Source: Stutzerimonas stutzeri (GTDB lineage Bacteria; Pseudomonadota; Gammaproteobacteria; Pseudomonadales; Pseudomonadaceae). From it: 64,000 bases of DNA. A program made the translations under genes and the position numbers. Each line of letters opens with the position of its first letter. The stretch's first letter is position 1. A model generated the notes under the pieces. The model made no database searches and was not told the DNA's origin. It saw only the letters and a list, made by a program, of their open reading frames with translations. Shown piece by piece: positions 27,863 to 37,522 of this stretch. The stretch lies in NCBI RefSeq assembly GCF_024448955.1, contig NZ_JAMOIH010000008.1:124001-188000 (forward strand), read 5' to 3'.

Positions 27863-28900
27863 TTACCTCACCGTCAGCAGGGATCGAAAACCGCCGCGCA
27901 GCACGATAGCGATCAGCGCCGGCGCGCCCAGTGCGGCCAGCAAGGTGCCGACCGGCAGCTCGAAGGGTTGCAGCAACCAACGCGCGAGCACGTCGGCTGC
28001 CAGCAGAAACAACATGCCGAACAGCGTCGAGAACACCAATTGGCGCAGCAACGCGACTGGTTCGATCAATCGTGCACAGTAAGCCGCGAGGAAGCCGACG
28101 AAGCCGATCGGGCCGGCCAGAGAAATTGCGCAGGCCGTCAGCAGGGTCGAAGCAACCAGCACGCCCAGGCGCACCCAGGTAGTGTGGATGCCCAGCGCCC
28201 GCGCCTGGCTGTCGCCCATCTGCATCAACGTCAGTTGCCGGCAGAGCAGAGCAGCCAGGATCAGGCCGATCAAGGCGACCGGAGCCACGGTGCTCACGGC
28301 GTCCAGGCTGGAGGCCGACAGTGATCCCAGATTCCAGAAACGAAACTGCTCCAGCGCCACGCGGGTCTGGAGCAGCATGAAGTTGGAAAGCCCGCCGAAG
28401 ATCGCGCCCAGCGCAACGCCGGCGAGGATCAGTTTCAGTGGGCTGGCCTGGCCCAGCATCAGGCCAACGCCCAGCACCACGAGATTTCCCAACAACGCGC
28501 CGGCGCCGGACCACAGCAGATAGCCGCGAGTGGACTCGACGCCGAAGAAGATCAGGCCGATCACCAGACCCAAGACCGCGCCGGCATTGACGCCGAGCAG
28601 GCCGGGTTCGGCCAGCGGATTGCGCGTCGCGCTTTGCAGCAACGAGGCGGCGATCGCGAGGCTGCCACCGACCACCAGAGCCGCCAGGGTGCGCGGTAGG
28701 CGCAGGGTTTCGACCACCATGGCGAGCTTGTCGTCCGCCACGGCGAGCGGATCGCCCGTCAGGTAATGCAGCACTTCGACCGCGCCGTAGACGCCCGCAC
28801 CGGTGCTCATCGACAGAATCAACAAGCCCAGCAGCAGACCGCCGCCCCCGAGGAGCACCGCTTGCTGGTAGTTGGGGAATGCCGCCTCGGTTCTGATCAT
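27863..28900 (-). CDS. fepD: ferric siderophore ABC permease (FepD-like)
   Basis: The other half of the FecCD-family channel, 345 residues. It shows LRLPRTLAALVVGGSLAIAA, the QSATRNPLAEPGLLGVNAGA block, WNLGSLSASS and the AGPIGFVGFLAAYCARL coupling segment. Where most family members have a His at the end of the coupling loop (GPHxAR), it has AAYCARL. It begins 52 bases after the receptor stop, so the receptor and transporter genes are probably cotranscribed. Confidence 0.92.
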   Translation of the reverse strand: MIRTEAAFPNYQQAVLLGGGGLLLGLLILSMSTGAGVYGAVEVLHYLTGDPLAVADDKLAMVVETLRLPRTLAALVVGGSLAIAASLLQSATRNPLAEPGLLGVNAGAVLGLVIGLIFFGVESTRGYLLWSGAGALLGNLVVLGVGLMLGQASPLKLILAGVALGAIFGGLSNFMLLQTRVALEQFRFWNLGSLSASSLDAVSTVAPVALIGLILAALLCRQLTLMQMGDSQARALGIHTTWVRLGVLVASTLLTACAISLAGPIGFVGFLAAYCARLIEPVALLRQLVFSTLFGMLFLLAADVLARWLLQPFELPVGTLLAALGAPALIAIVLRGGFRSLLTVR

Positions 28901-28952
28901 TGTCGCGCTGTGGTTCTCCAGGTAGTCCGGCGACGGAAGCCGCCGGGATGGG

Positions 28953-30956
28953 TCAGATGTCGTAGCTGAAGCCGACGAAAACCGTGCGTCCCATGAGAAT
29001 GTGATCCACGGATTGGGCGACTTCGTCGCGCTTTTCGTTAGTGAGGTTGTTCATCCCGGCGTTGAACGTCAGCTCGTTGGTTGCATGGAACCGAGCGCCC
29101 ACGCCCAAGGTGTGGAAGGCATCGGAACGCTGGCTGTCGGCAAGTGCCGGCACGTACACCATCTGGCTGCCGGTGTACTGGTAATCCAGATTCAGGTCTA
29201 GTTGTGGCAGCGCGCGCCAGTCGAGTCCGATATTGCCAACGTGCTTTGGCGTGTAATCCAGCTCATCGCCGGTGTCGCGGTCCTCGCTGTCGGAGTAGGT
29301 GTAGTTGGCGCGCACCGACAACGCATCGCTGAGGGCGTAGCGGCCCTGCAGCTCGTATCCCTTGATGCGCGCCTGGGACAGGTTGTAATAGCTCAGTTCG
29401 GAACGCAGCGGGACGGGCCGACCCAGGGTCGGGTCGAAGACCAGGCGGGTGGTCTCGGTGATGATCAGGTCTTCGATGTCGTTGTGGAAGAACATTACGC
29501 CGGCTTCGAGCCGTTCGTCCTGATACTGGGTGCCGATCTCGTAGCTGGTGGAGGTTTCGGGCTTGAGGTTCGGGTTGCCGTATACGGTGCACAGACCACG
29601 GCAGGCCAGCACGCCATAGCTCGAATCGGACTGGGAAATGCTGGGTGCCTTGAATGCCTTGCCGGCGCCGCCCTTGATGACCCAGTTGTCACTCAGGTTG
29701 TAGACGCCGTAGGCGCGCGGGCTGAACTCGCTGCCGAAGGTTTCATGGTGATCCCAGCGTCCGCCGAGTGTGATATCCAGATCACCGAGCGAGAACTCGT
29801 CTTGTAAATAGATAGCTTTCTGGTCTACCTCAGTGTCAGCTCCGAGGTTCTGATTGTGGGTAAGCTCGGTACGGCGGAACTCGCTGCCCAGCGTCAGCAG
29901 CTGATTACCGAGAAACGCGCTGACCTGGCCATCGACGGTGTGGTTGGTCTGGTTAACGTCGCCTTCGACGCCACGCATATTGGTCATTAACTCGGAATCG
30001 TCCATGAGCTCGACGTCTTCGTAGTAATAGCGCAGGCGCGTGTTGAAGCCGTCCCATTGCCCGTTGTGCGTCAGGCCCAGCGTCCAGCGATCCATTTCCT
30101 GGACGTTGGTCGTCAGGGGCTGCGGAGCGCCGGCGTTGTTCCAGCGCGCCTTGCGATCGTCTTCGCGGTAGCTCATGTCGAGAACCACGCTCTGACGCTC
30201 GTCCAGAATCCAGCTCAGCGTGCCCATCGCGCTGACGTTCTGGCGTTTTTCGGCGGCGTCACTGCCTTCGAGACGCAGTTGGTCCGATTGCCAGGCGGCC
30301 TGATCGGTCGTATCCAGAATCAGGTTGCCGAGCAGCTTGTCCTCCACGAGGGCGCCGCTTACATATCCGCTGGCCTTGTGGCTGTCGCCCGAGTTGCCCT
30401 CGGTTGGATGCTCATAGCTGTAGGCGACGCCGGCCTCGGTCTGGTTGGTCGGTTGCCGCAGGATGACGTTGATTACACCGCCCATGGCATCGGCGCCGTA
30501 GAGCGAGGTCATCGGGCCGCGGATCACCTCGATGCGCTCGACCGCTGCCACCGGAATGGCGGAAAGGTCGAAGTCGTTGGCGTAGTTGGAGGTCAGCGCG
30601 TCGCGTGAATTGATGCGACGCCCATTGACCAGCAGCAGGGTGTAATCCGAGTCCAGCCCACGAATCTTGATTTCCTGGCGACCATAGGTGGACGACGGGT
30701 TGAGATGCACGCCCGGCAGGTATTTCACCGCATCGGCCAGGTTGTAGACCGGCCTCTTTTCCAGCTCTTCGCGAGTGACGACCGACACGCTGGCCGGTGC
30801 GCTGAGTTCGCTGTGCGCAGTCTGGGTCGCAGTGATGACTTGCTGCTCCAGCGCCACCGGCTCGTTCGCCAGTGCGGCGAAAGGCAGAAGGCTGGCCAAG
30901 ACGGTCAGGGATAGGTGACGAGGGCGGCTGATGCCCCGGTTGCTTACGATAGTCAT
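28953..30956 (-). CDS. TonB-dependent ferric siderophore receptor
   Basis: Outer-membrane receptor of 667 residues. It has a signal peptide (to about 30), a TonB-box-like EQQVITATQT at about 37-46, a plug domain with ADAVKYLPGVHLNPSSTYG, IKIRGLDSDYTLLLVNGRR and IEVIRGPMTSLYGADAMGGVINV, and then a beta-barrel. It most resembles the FepA/CirA/BfrD group for catechol siderophores, fitting the DHB pathway beside it. The barrel ends in FVGFSYDI, without the usual final aromatic residue. Two Cys in a predicted loop (LACRGLC) may form a disulfide. It lies between the exporter and permease genes. Confidence 0.9.
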   Translation of the reverse strand: MTIVSNRGISRPRHLSLTVLASLLPFAALANEPVALEQQVITATQTAHSELSAPASVSVVTREELEKRPVYNLADAVKYLPGVHLNPSSTYGRQEIKIRGLDSDYTLLLVNGRRINSRDALTSNYANDFDLSAIPVAAVERIEVIRGPMTSLYGADAMGGVINVILRQPTNQTEAGVAYSYEHPTEGNSGDSHKASGYVSGALVEDKLLGNLILDTTDQAAWQSDQLRLEGSDAAEKRQNVSAMGTLSWILDERQSVVLDMSYREDDRKARWNNAGAPQPLTTNVQEMDRWTLGLTHNGQWDGFNTRLRYYYEDVELMDDSELMTNMRGVEGDVNQTNHTVDGQVSAFLGNQLLTLGSEFRRTELTHNQNLGADTEVDQKAIYLQDEFSLGDLDITLGGRWDHHETFGSEFSPRAYGVYNLSDNWVIKGGAGKAFKAPSISQSDSSYGVLACRGLCTVYGNPNLKPETSTSYEIGTQYQDERLEAGVMFFHNDIEDLIITETTRLVFDPTLGRPVPLRSELSYYNLSQARIKGYELQGRYALSDALSVRANYTYSDSEDRDTGDELDYTPKHVGNIGLDWRALPQLDLNLDYQYTGSQMVYVPALADSQRSDAFHTLGVGARFHATNELTFNAGMNNLTNEKRDEVAQSVDHILMGRTVFVGFSYDI

Positions 30957-31016
30957 TGCATGCTCCGTTGCTGCTCGATGTTTCGAAATGGACTCATCAC
31001 GTATCCCTCGGCGGGT

Positions 31017-32270
31017 TCATCCCGCCTGTTGTTCTGCTGTTGCTGTCGGGTTTGCGTCGCGCTGTTTGATGCCGTGAATCAGGTACAGCACGCCCAGACC
31101 GGCCACGATGCCCAGTACCGCGTAAAGCGCGGCAAGCTCTTCGAAGCCGAGTAGTTGGTGCTGTGGCCCTTCGGTCAGATAGCGCGCTGAAAACAGGCTG
31201 CCGAAGCCTGCTGCGATATTCGAAACCGTTCCCTGAAACGCCATGAACGCGGCGCGCTGATGGGCCGGTGGTATGCCAGCCGCGATGGTCATGGTGCTGT
31301 TGCTGCGCACGGCGCTCAGCGCCATGAACAATGTGAAAACGACGTAGAGAGAAATGCCCACTGGCGTGGCGAAACCGAGCAAGGTCACCAGCGCGAGGCT
31401 GCCGCTACTGACCAGCACGACCGTCACGGCACTGCCGCGATCGATCCAGGCGCCGCCAATGCGCATCGCCGCGATGCTCGCCAAGCCGCCGAGCAGATAG
31501 AGCAGGCCCAGGTTTTCGCGAGGAAAGTCCACGTTGAACTGAAAGTAGGTGGCGAAGTGCGGTACCAGCAGGAAATGTCCGAACATTTGCAACGTGGTGA
31601 TAGCCAGCGCCGCCAGGCACAGGCGCGAGGTGAGCAGCGGCTTGATCGAACCCGAAGGCCGATGAGATGAAGCTGGCGCGGGGAACAACAGCTGGCAAAG
31701 CAGCGCCAGAATCAATCCGGTGCCTCCGAGCAACACGAACGGTGTCGTCCAGTTCCAGCGCATCGAGCATTCCAGCGCCAATGGAATGACGAGAATCGCA
31801 GCCAGGGAAAAGCCCATTCCGATGTAGGCAAGCTTTCGGCCGCGCTCGGCGGGCGGAATCAGATCCAGCATCGTGGCCATCAGAATCGCGCCCATGGGGC
31901 CGGCGACTAGGCCGGAGAGCACGAACAGCGCGATCAGTTGAGTCGGGTCGGTCGCTAGCGCGCAGCTGAGCAGCAAGGCAAAACGCAGCACCAGCAAGAC
32001 GGTCAGCGCGCGTTTACGGTCGAAGCGATCCAGCCATGGGGCTGCGACAAGTGCACTCAGGGCGGCGGCGAGGGTGGCGCCGCCGCTGATGTAACCGACG
32101 TGGCTAGCCTCCATTCCAAGGTGACGCACGAGATCCGGACCGAGCGGCATGACCATCATCAGGCTGCCCAGCGACAGCATGTTGATCAGCATCGCTAGGT
32201 GGGCGGCGATCCTCGACTGGTCGGCAACATTCATTAGGTGCGGCACGCTCTGTTGGCAGGCGGTCAGCAT
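31017..32270 (-). CDS. MFS transporter, probable siderophore exporter
   Basis: A 12-helix major facilitator protein of about 417 residues, with the loop 2-3 motif WLDRFDRKRAL and LIPPAERGRKLAYIG between helices. Its place at the head of the receptor-permease run, 60 bases before the receptor, suggests export of the catechol siderophore, as EntS does, though sequence alone does not fix the substrate. The start is uncertain: ATG 32270 and ATG 32234 are both possible and neither has a clear ribosome-binding site; the frame also runs to a TTG at 32285. Confidence 0.8.
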   Translation of the reverse strand: MLTACQQSVPHLMNVADQSRIAAHLAMLINMLSLGSLMMVMPLGPDLVRHLGMEASHVGYISGGATLAAALSALVAAPWLDRFDRKRALTVLLVLRFALLLSCALATDPTQLIALFVLSGLVAGPMGAILMATMLDLIPPAERGRKLAYIGMGFSLAAILVIPLALECSMRWNWTTPFVLLGGTGLILALLCQLLFPAPASSHRPSGSIKPLLTSRLCLAALAITTLQMFGHFLLVPHFATYFQFNVDFPRENLGLLYLLGGLASIAAMRIGGAWIDRGSAVTVVLVSSGSLALVTLLGFATPVGISLYVVFTLFMALSAVRSNSTMTIAAGIPPAHQRAAFMAFQGTVSNIAAGFGSLFSARYLTEGPQHQLLGFEELAALYAVLGIVAGLGVLYLIHGIKQRDANPTATAEQQAG

Positions 32271-32377
32271 CCTAAAGCATCGCAAATGCTATATCAAATA
32301 CAAATCGTTCACATTCATTGGCTGTTCTCGAGCGTAGCCTGTTCGGAGCTGGCAATGCGGCCTGCACCAATCGAGCA

Positions 32378-33466
32378 TCACCGTTTCTCCGGCTCTGGAA
32401 CATCCGACTCGCTGACATCCTTCTCGCTGATCTTTTTGTCGGCTTCGCGTTCGTCCTCCGCATCGCCTTGCAAACTTTCCTGCTCGGGCGCGGGGTCGTA
32501 TTGCAACTCGACCAATACGGGGAAATGATCAGAGCCGAAGTATCCCAAGCGTTGAATGCGTACCAGCTGAAAATGGTGACTGTGAAACAAGTGATCCAGA
32601 GGCCAGCGCAAGAACCAGTGTTGCGCATGAAAACTGTTGACCATACAGCGCCCAACCCGTGGGTCCAGCAGGCCGCTGACTTTTCGGAACAGCCGTGTGT
32701 TGGCGGACCAGGCGACATCGTTGAGATCGCCTGTGACGATGATCGGCGTGTCGGGCTCGTGGTCCTTGACGCTTTTGGCGATCAATAGCAGCTCGATATC
32801 GCGCTCGGTCGATTCGTCATTCTCGGTGGGGCTGGGCGGGGTCGGATGCAGGAAATGCATGCGCACGGCCAGTTGCTCATTCAGGCGGACTTTGGCGTGC
32901 ATCGAAGGAATGTCGTCGTCGACGAGAAAGCACGTTTCGGCATTTTCCAACGGCAGCCGCGACCAGACGTGCATGCCATAGAGGTTCTCCAGCGGGCAGC
33001 GGATGGAATAAGGATATTCCGCAGACAGCTCCTCAAGCTGTGCTTCCCACCAATGATTGGTTTCGAGCGTCACCAATACATCAGGGTGGTGCTCGCGAAC
33101 CATGGCTTTGAGTTTGTCAGCCTGACGGTTCGGTGCCAGCACATTGGCTGCCATGACGCGAATTCGGGGCCTGTTGCGGCTCGTGTCGGCGGTTTTCACC
33201 TCGGGGCGCCATAAACGGGTATAGGGGAGGATCCACCAAGCCTGGTAGGCGAGACAGACGGACACCAGGAAACTGATCAGGATCTGAAGTGGTTTGGAAT
33301 AGGACAGCAACAGCGCCTGAGCCAACAGCATTGCGAAGGCCAGCGCGCAGAGCTGCAATCGGGGGAAATCCAGCCCGCGGACCCACCAGGCGGGGCTCTT
33401 CCAGAGTGGCAAAAAGGTCAGCACAACCAGCAGACCGGTCGCCGCCAACATGATCCATTCCTTCAT
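32378..33466 (-). CDS. endonuclease/exonuclease/phosphatase-family protein, membrane-anchored
   Basis: A 362-residue protein with three hydrophobic helices in the first 85 residues, then an EEP-fold domain (about 100-330). Catalytic blocks are the first strand RIRVMAANVL, LETNHWW, VTGDLNDVAWS (the GDLND signature) and the C-terminal GSDHFPVLVEL (SDHFP). The last 30 residues are an acidic, Lys-rich tail. The family hydrolyses phosphodiesters in nucleic acids, lipids or inositol phosphates. With this anchor the domain may face the periplasm, but the substrate cannot be read. It stands alone. Confidence 0.83.
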   Translation of the reverse strand: MKEWIMLAATGLLVVLTFLPLWKSPAWWVRGLDFPRLQLCALAFAMLLAQALLLSYSKPLQILISFLVSVCLAYQAWWILPYTRLWRPEVKTADTSRNRPRIRVMAANVLAPNRQADKLKAMVREHHPDVLVTLETNHWWEAQLEELSAEYPYSIRCPLENLYGMHVWSRLPLENAETCFLVDDDIPSMHAKVRLNEQLAVRMHFLHPTPPSPTENDESTERDIELLLIAKSVKDHEPDTPIIVTGDLNDVAWSANTRLFRKVSGLLDPRVGRCMVNSFHAQHWFLRWPLDHLFHSHHFQLVRIQRLGYFGSDHFPVLVELQYDPAPEQESLQGDAEDEREADKKISEKDVSESDVPEPEKR

Positions 33467-33613
33467 TCCCGATCCTCGGAGTCTTTTACCTCGACGTCAT
33501 GTCGGCCGTTCGGATGCCCGAAACCAGGCACTAGGGATTCGTCCAGCAGACCCGTTGATTGGTTCCGCTGTTAGCGGCGAGACGGCTCGTGCAAAAACCT
33601 AGGTGAGCTAAAA

Positions 33614-33638
33614 GTCTGGCACGCGGTACGTGCCAGAC
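33614..33638 (-). terminator. intrinsic terminator of the GH5 gene
   Basis: A perfect ten-base-pair stem, GTCTGGCACG and CGTGCCAGAC, with a five-base loop, 26 bases past the GH5 stop. On the minus strand it is followed by TTTTAG, so it fits a rho-independent terminator for the GH5 transcript. Confidence 0.8.
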
Positions 33639-33663
33639 ATTCAATGTCTCAGTGCTGCTTGGT

Positions 33664-35403
33664 TTACATCGGTTCACCAATGGCCGCGCAGGTGTTCGGT
33701 GTTGCGGCGTGCTTTCTCAGAACTGGCAGCTGGGGTTGCTCGGCGCCTCCCGATACGTCCAGCGCGAGGATGTAGTTACCCCACCACGGACCGGCGGCCC
33801 AGTAAGTGAGCGGTACGCAATTGTCACGGAGGTAGCCCAGCAGGTTGTCCATCGCGACGATCGCATCGGGCGCGTAGCTCGGAACGCCCATCTCGCCGAT
33901 GAAGCCGCGCAGGTTATTCGCCCGTAGCCAGTCCACGAACGGCTTGGCGCGATTGATGCCCAGATCCGGTGCGAAGGTTTCGGTCTTGTCGACGTACAGG
34001 CCCGAGGTGTCGCGATCGAGGTACATGTGCGCTTCGAAGATTAGATTGTTCTGCGGATCGCGCATCCATGGATCGGCGATCAACTGGGTGTTGGATTGCG
34101 GCCAGTGCCATGCACTGGAGAAGCGATCGCCGGCGACGTAAATCCAGTTGGCCTTGTCCACCGTGCGGATTTCCTTGGCGGCGGCCAGCGCTGCTTCGGG
34201 CCAGAGTCCCTTGGTATTGGGCTCGTTCATCAGGCCATAACCGCTCAGGGCCGGATGGTTGCCGACTTTTTGTGCGATTCGCTTCCAGGTATCGGCGAAC
34301 GCCTGGATCGGCACGTTTTCGGAGCCGATCGGCTGCTTGTAGTAGCGGTAATAGTTGTGCATGTCGAGCACGACTTTGACGCCGTGCTTGTGCGCGAAGT
34401 CGAGCGATTGCGTGAGCAGCGCCAACTGCGCGGCGTCGAGCTCGGTGTTCAGTTGCGGCTGGATACGCTCCCAGAGGAACGGCAGGCGAACCAGCTTCAA
34501 CCCCTGCCCGGCGTACTTCTTGTAGTACGACTCGGCCGGATAGATGTAGTTGGTGCCGTGCTTGCCGGGCAAAACCGAAGGTCCGAAAGCGGCACCGGAA
34601 AGGGCAACGCCCACCAGTTGCACGGGTTCGGCCGTTGGGGGCGTTGTCTCTGTAATCGGATCAGGAGACAGGGCTGGCCGGGACGCCGGAGGTGCGACCA
34701 GGCTGAGCTTGTTCGGGTAGCCAATGATGTTGCCATCGAGCACGGGACCGTCCATGAATACGGTCAGCGCGCCGCTCGCCGGTTTGACCGACGTGACGGT
34801 GCGTACCTGGCCGTCCGCCGTGCGTACCGATGCGCCGACGACGAAGGCCGCGCTGTTCTTCGCGGTGGCAGCGACCGAAACACCGGCCGATGCTCGCCAG
34901 GAGCCGTTCAGCCAATAGCTGTTGGTGAATTTGTTGATCAGCGCGGCGTGGCTGGGCGCAGCGACCGGCTGGCTTTCCGGTACGGTAACGTCCGGCTTCG
35001 GGCCTGCCACGTTGCTGACGCTGAGTCGGTTGGGATAACCGATCACGGTGCCGTCCAGTACCGGCCCCGTCAGGAAGACGGTCAGCGCGCCGCTGGCGGG
35101 CTTGACCGAGGTGACGGTGCGTATCTGGCCATCAGCCGTTCGCACCGAGGTGCCGACACGAAAAGCGGCGAGGTTCTGCTCTGTGGCGGCGACCGAAACG
35201 CCAGCCGATGCGCGCCAGGAACCGTTCTGCCAATAACTGTTGGTGAACTTGTTGATCAGCGCCGAGTAGGAGATCCCCGATGTGCTGGTGCTGCCGGCGG
35301 ATGCCGCGCTGACATTGCTGTTAGGGAAAAAGCTCAGCAATGCGGCCAGGGCGATTGCAGACATGAGGCCTTTACGGGCGCTCGGAAAAACTGTGACGGA
35401 CAT
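33664..35403 (-). CDS. GH5-family glycoside hydrolase (cellulase-like) with two N-terminal repeats
   Basis: A secreted enzyme of 579 residues. After a signal peptide come two near-identical modules (about 41-130 and 150-237), each running from LINKFTNSYW to GYPN(R/K)LS. A Pro/Thr linker follows, then a GH5 domain (about 265-575). The acid/base Glu is in LMNEPNTKG (near 394) and the nucleophile Glu in FIGEMGVP (near 504), as in endoglucanases. ATG 35403 is chosen because GGTGAG precedes it and it gives a clean signal peptide; the frame extends to 35442. The modules are not ones I recognise and may bind polysaccharide. It should act on a beta-glucan outside the cell. Confidence 0.85.
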   Translation of the reverse strand: MSVTVFPSARKGLMSAIALAALLSFFPNSNVSAASAGSTSTSGISYSALINKFTNSYWQNGSWRASAGVSVAATEQNLAAFRVGTSVRTADGQIRTVTSVKPASGALTVFLTGPVLDGTVIGYPNRLSVSNVAGPKPDVTVPESQPVAAPSHAALINKFTNSYWLNGSWRASAGVSVAATAKNSAAFVVGASVRTADGQVRTVTSVKPASGALTVFMDGPVLDGNIIGYPNKLSLVAPPASRPALSPDPITETTPPTAEPVQLVGVALSGAAFGPSVLPGKHGTNYIYPAESYYKKYAGQGLKLVRLPFLWERIQPQLNTELDAAQLALLTQSLDFAHKHGVKVVLDMHNYYRYYKQPIGSENVPIQAFADTWKRIAQKVGNHPALSGYGLMNEPNTKGLWPEAALAAAKEIRTVDKANWIYVAGDRFSSAWHWPQSNTQLIADPWMRDPQNNLIFEAHMYLDRDTSGLYVDKTETFAPDLGINRAKPFVDWLRANNLRGFIGEMGVPSYAPDAIVAMDNLLGYLRDNCVPLTYWAAGPWWGNYILALDVSGGAEQPQLPVLRKHAATPNTCAAIGEPM

Positions 35404-35929
35404 TCGGCTCACCGTGACTATGAACGTCCAAACGCGATACACGGGACGTAGTGACAGGGAGGTTGATCAATAAGAGGGGCTGCCCAAGGAGGCGAATTTC
35501 CACTAAGACCGAACCAGAGGCGAGACGGAACCCAGGTGGCTCTTCGTTTCGCTGGCGCTTTTATAATTTGTTTTTCTAATCATTTAAACAGTGAAAGCCT
35601 GAATACAGGCGCCAATATATTGGCTTTTTAAGCGGATGGTAATAATTGCCATCTATCGATACGCAGTTCCATTGGCCAACGCCACACGTGCTGCCACTCC
35701 TTGTATTTGCGGCGCCATTTTTTTGAACGACACGCCGGGACGATTCGTTTAGGTTTCCGACAAGTGGTTTGAACTATTCGAGCCGGCGGCGCTGTGTCTG
35801 TTTCGCTACCGATTTCTCATCGAAACTACGCAGGGGTTTTTCAGGATAAGAGCCGGGCTTTGTAACGCTTGTAATGCGTTCCGGCTTCGGGCAGGGTCGA
35901 TGCCAGCTCTTTTGCTGCGGAGTGAACCC
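35404..35929. other. intergenic region upstream of the GH5 and aminotransferase genes
   Basis: About 525 bases between divergent genes with no credible open frame. A TATAAT at about 35560-35565 reads toward an orphan double hairpin with a T run (35597-35629). AT-rich sequence at 35560-35660 stands out from the coding DNA around it. The rest shows nothing I can name. Confidence 0.45.
35597..35629 (+). terminator. orphan tandem hairpin plus T run
   Basis: GCCTG-AATA-CAGGC is directly followed by GCCAATATATTGGC and then TTTTT (35625-35629). Together they form two adjacent stems and a rho-independent terminator read rightward, but no gene on that strand ends nearby. Confidence 0.6.
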
Positions 35930-37069
35930 ATGTCAGACCTTTTTCCTCGTGTCGATCCCGATGGATTGATTGAATATTCGGTCGTGTACACCGATCGTTC
36001 GCTGAACCATATGTCCCGGTCGTTCCAAGCTGTCATGAACGACATCTCCACCACGCTCAAATCCGTCTACAACGCCCACGCGGTCGCTGTGGTGCCGGGC
36101 AGCGGTACGTTCGGCATGGAGGCGGTGGCTCGCCAGCTGGTGCATGGCCGCAAATGTCTGGTGATTCGAAATGGTTGGTTCAGTTACCGCTGGACGCAGA
36201 TTTTCGACATGGGTGGGATTCCTGCATCGTCCACCGTGCTCAAGGCGCGGCCGCAGAGCCAGGCTTCCCAGGCTGCATTCATCCCGCCACCCATTGATGA
36301 GGTGATCGCAACCATCGCCGCGCAGCAGCCGGATCTTGTATTTGCGCCTCATGTGGAAACCTCGTCAGGGATGATCCTGCCGGACGACTATCTACGTGCG
36401 GTGGCAGATGCCGTGCATGCGGTTGGCGGGTTGTTCGTTCTCGATTGCATCGCCTCCGGCGCGCTCTGGGTAGACATGCAGGCAAGCGGCGTCGATGTGC
36501 TGATCAGTGCACCGCAGAAAGGTTGGAGCGCTTCGCCTTGCTGTGCGCTGGTGATGCTCAGCCAGGCTGCGCAGTCTCGCGTCGAAGCGACCCAGAGCAG
36601 CAGCTTCGCCTGCGACCTCAAAAAATGGCTGCAGATCATGCAGGCTTACGAGCAGGGCGGGCATGCCTATCACGCGACCCTACCGAGTGACGCACTGATG
36701 CGTTTTCGCGACGTCATGCTGGAAACACGGGACTACGGCTTCGACGTCCTTCGTGCCGACCAGCTGGAGCTGGGCCGGCGGGTGAGGGCGCTGCTGGCTG
36801 AAAAAGGATTCAGAAGCGTCGCGGCCGATGGCTTCGAGGCGCCGGGCGTGGTGGTTTGCTACACCACCGACAGCGAAATCAGGAGCGGCAGCAAGTTTGC
36901 GGCGCAAGGCCTGCAGATTGCCGCGGGCGTCCCCCTGCAATGCGACGAGCCAACCGACTTCCAGACCTTCCGCATCGGCCTGTTCGGATTGGAAAAGCTG
37001 AGAAACCTGGATCGCACCGTCGAGATTCTCCGGGGCGCGCTGGACAATATTCTCGGAGTGGATCGTTGA
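35930..37069 (+). CDS. class V aminotransferase (alanine-glyoxylate/serine-pyruvate type)
   Basis: A 379-residue PLP enzyme of the class V family that includes serine-pyruvate and alanine-glyoxylate aminotransferases. Visible blocks are VVPGSGTFGMEAVARQL for the phosphate site, APHVETSSGMILP, FVLDCIASGALWVDM with the PLP-ring Asp, and ISAPQKGWSASP with the Schiff-base Lys at 197. ATG 35930 follows GGAGTGA. No pathway partner is adjacent, so the amino donor and acceptor cannot be named. It could equally serve phosphonate (2-AEP) metabolism, as some relatives do. Confidence 0.82.
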   Translation: MSDLFPRVDPDGLIEYSVVYTDRSLNHMSRSFQAVMNDISTTLKSVYNAHAVAVVPGSGTFGMEAVARQLVHGRKCLVIRNGWFSYRWTQIFDMGGIPASSTVLKARPQSQASQAAFIPPPIDEVIATIAAQQPDLVFAPHVETSSGMILPDDYLRAVADAVHAVGGLFVLDCIASGALWVDMQASGVDVLISAPQKGWSASPCCALVMLSQAAQSRVEATQSSSFACDLKKWLQIMQAYEQGGHAYHATLPSDALMRFRDVMLETRDYGFDVLRADQLELGRRVRALLAEKGFRSVAADGFEAPGVVVCYTTDSEIRSGSKFAAQGLQIAAGVPLQCDEPTDFQTFRIGLFGLEKLRNLDRTVEILRGALDNILGVDR

Positions 37070-37292
37070 TCCGCTGACACCAAACGTCGCCGCGTGTCGC
37101 CATGGCTGGTTGCGACATGTCGGTGGCGAGATTGCTGATCGATCCGTTGGCGTTGACGGAACTCTCGTAAAAAATCGCTGTAACCGGCGTGCTAGACACA
37201 TTAATGACACAAAAATATGGTTGCGCATGCGCGCAGGGTAGCTACGCTGAAGCTTGTACAAGGCGATTAAAACAACAAAAGAGGGGCTCAGT

Positions 37293-37511
37293 ATGATCAA
37301 CAACCAGAATGCTCAGGTCGTTGCACTCGAATTGTGGCGCTTCTGTGCACATTGCATGGCCATACTCGTCGTCGTTGGAGCTGTACTGATCGGTTTCCTT
37401 GGATCCTGGGACCTCGCGCTCAAGGTGGGCGTGCTGCCACTACTGGCCCTTGTGGCCGCCGACGCGCTGGCCAAGCGCAAAGAACAGGAAATTCTGCTTC
37501 GAAACTTCTGA
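37293..37511 (+). CDS. small two-helix membrane protein of unknown function
   Basis: A 72-residue protein with one long or two short hydrophobic helices (about 19-38 and 44-58) and a charged tail (KRKEQEILLRNF). The start ATG 37293 has GAGGGG nine bases upstream. A TTGTACAA palindrome lies at 37254-37261 in the leader, and a strong terminator follows the stop, so it is probably a real single-gene transcript. I do not recognise the family. Confidence 0.6.
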   Translation: MINNQNAQVVALELWRFCAHCMAILVVVGAVLIGFLGSWDLALKVGVLPLLALVAADALAKRKEQEILLRNF

Positions 37512-37522
37512 TCCCTTGATCA

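Noticed and set aside
32281..32340. Possible Fur box before the MFS exporter gene
   Set aside because: AT-rich, but the best alignment to the 19-base Fur consensus matches only about half of the positions; not called.
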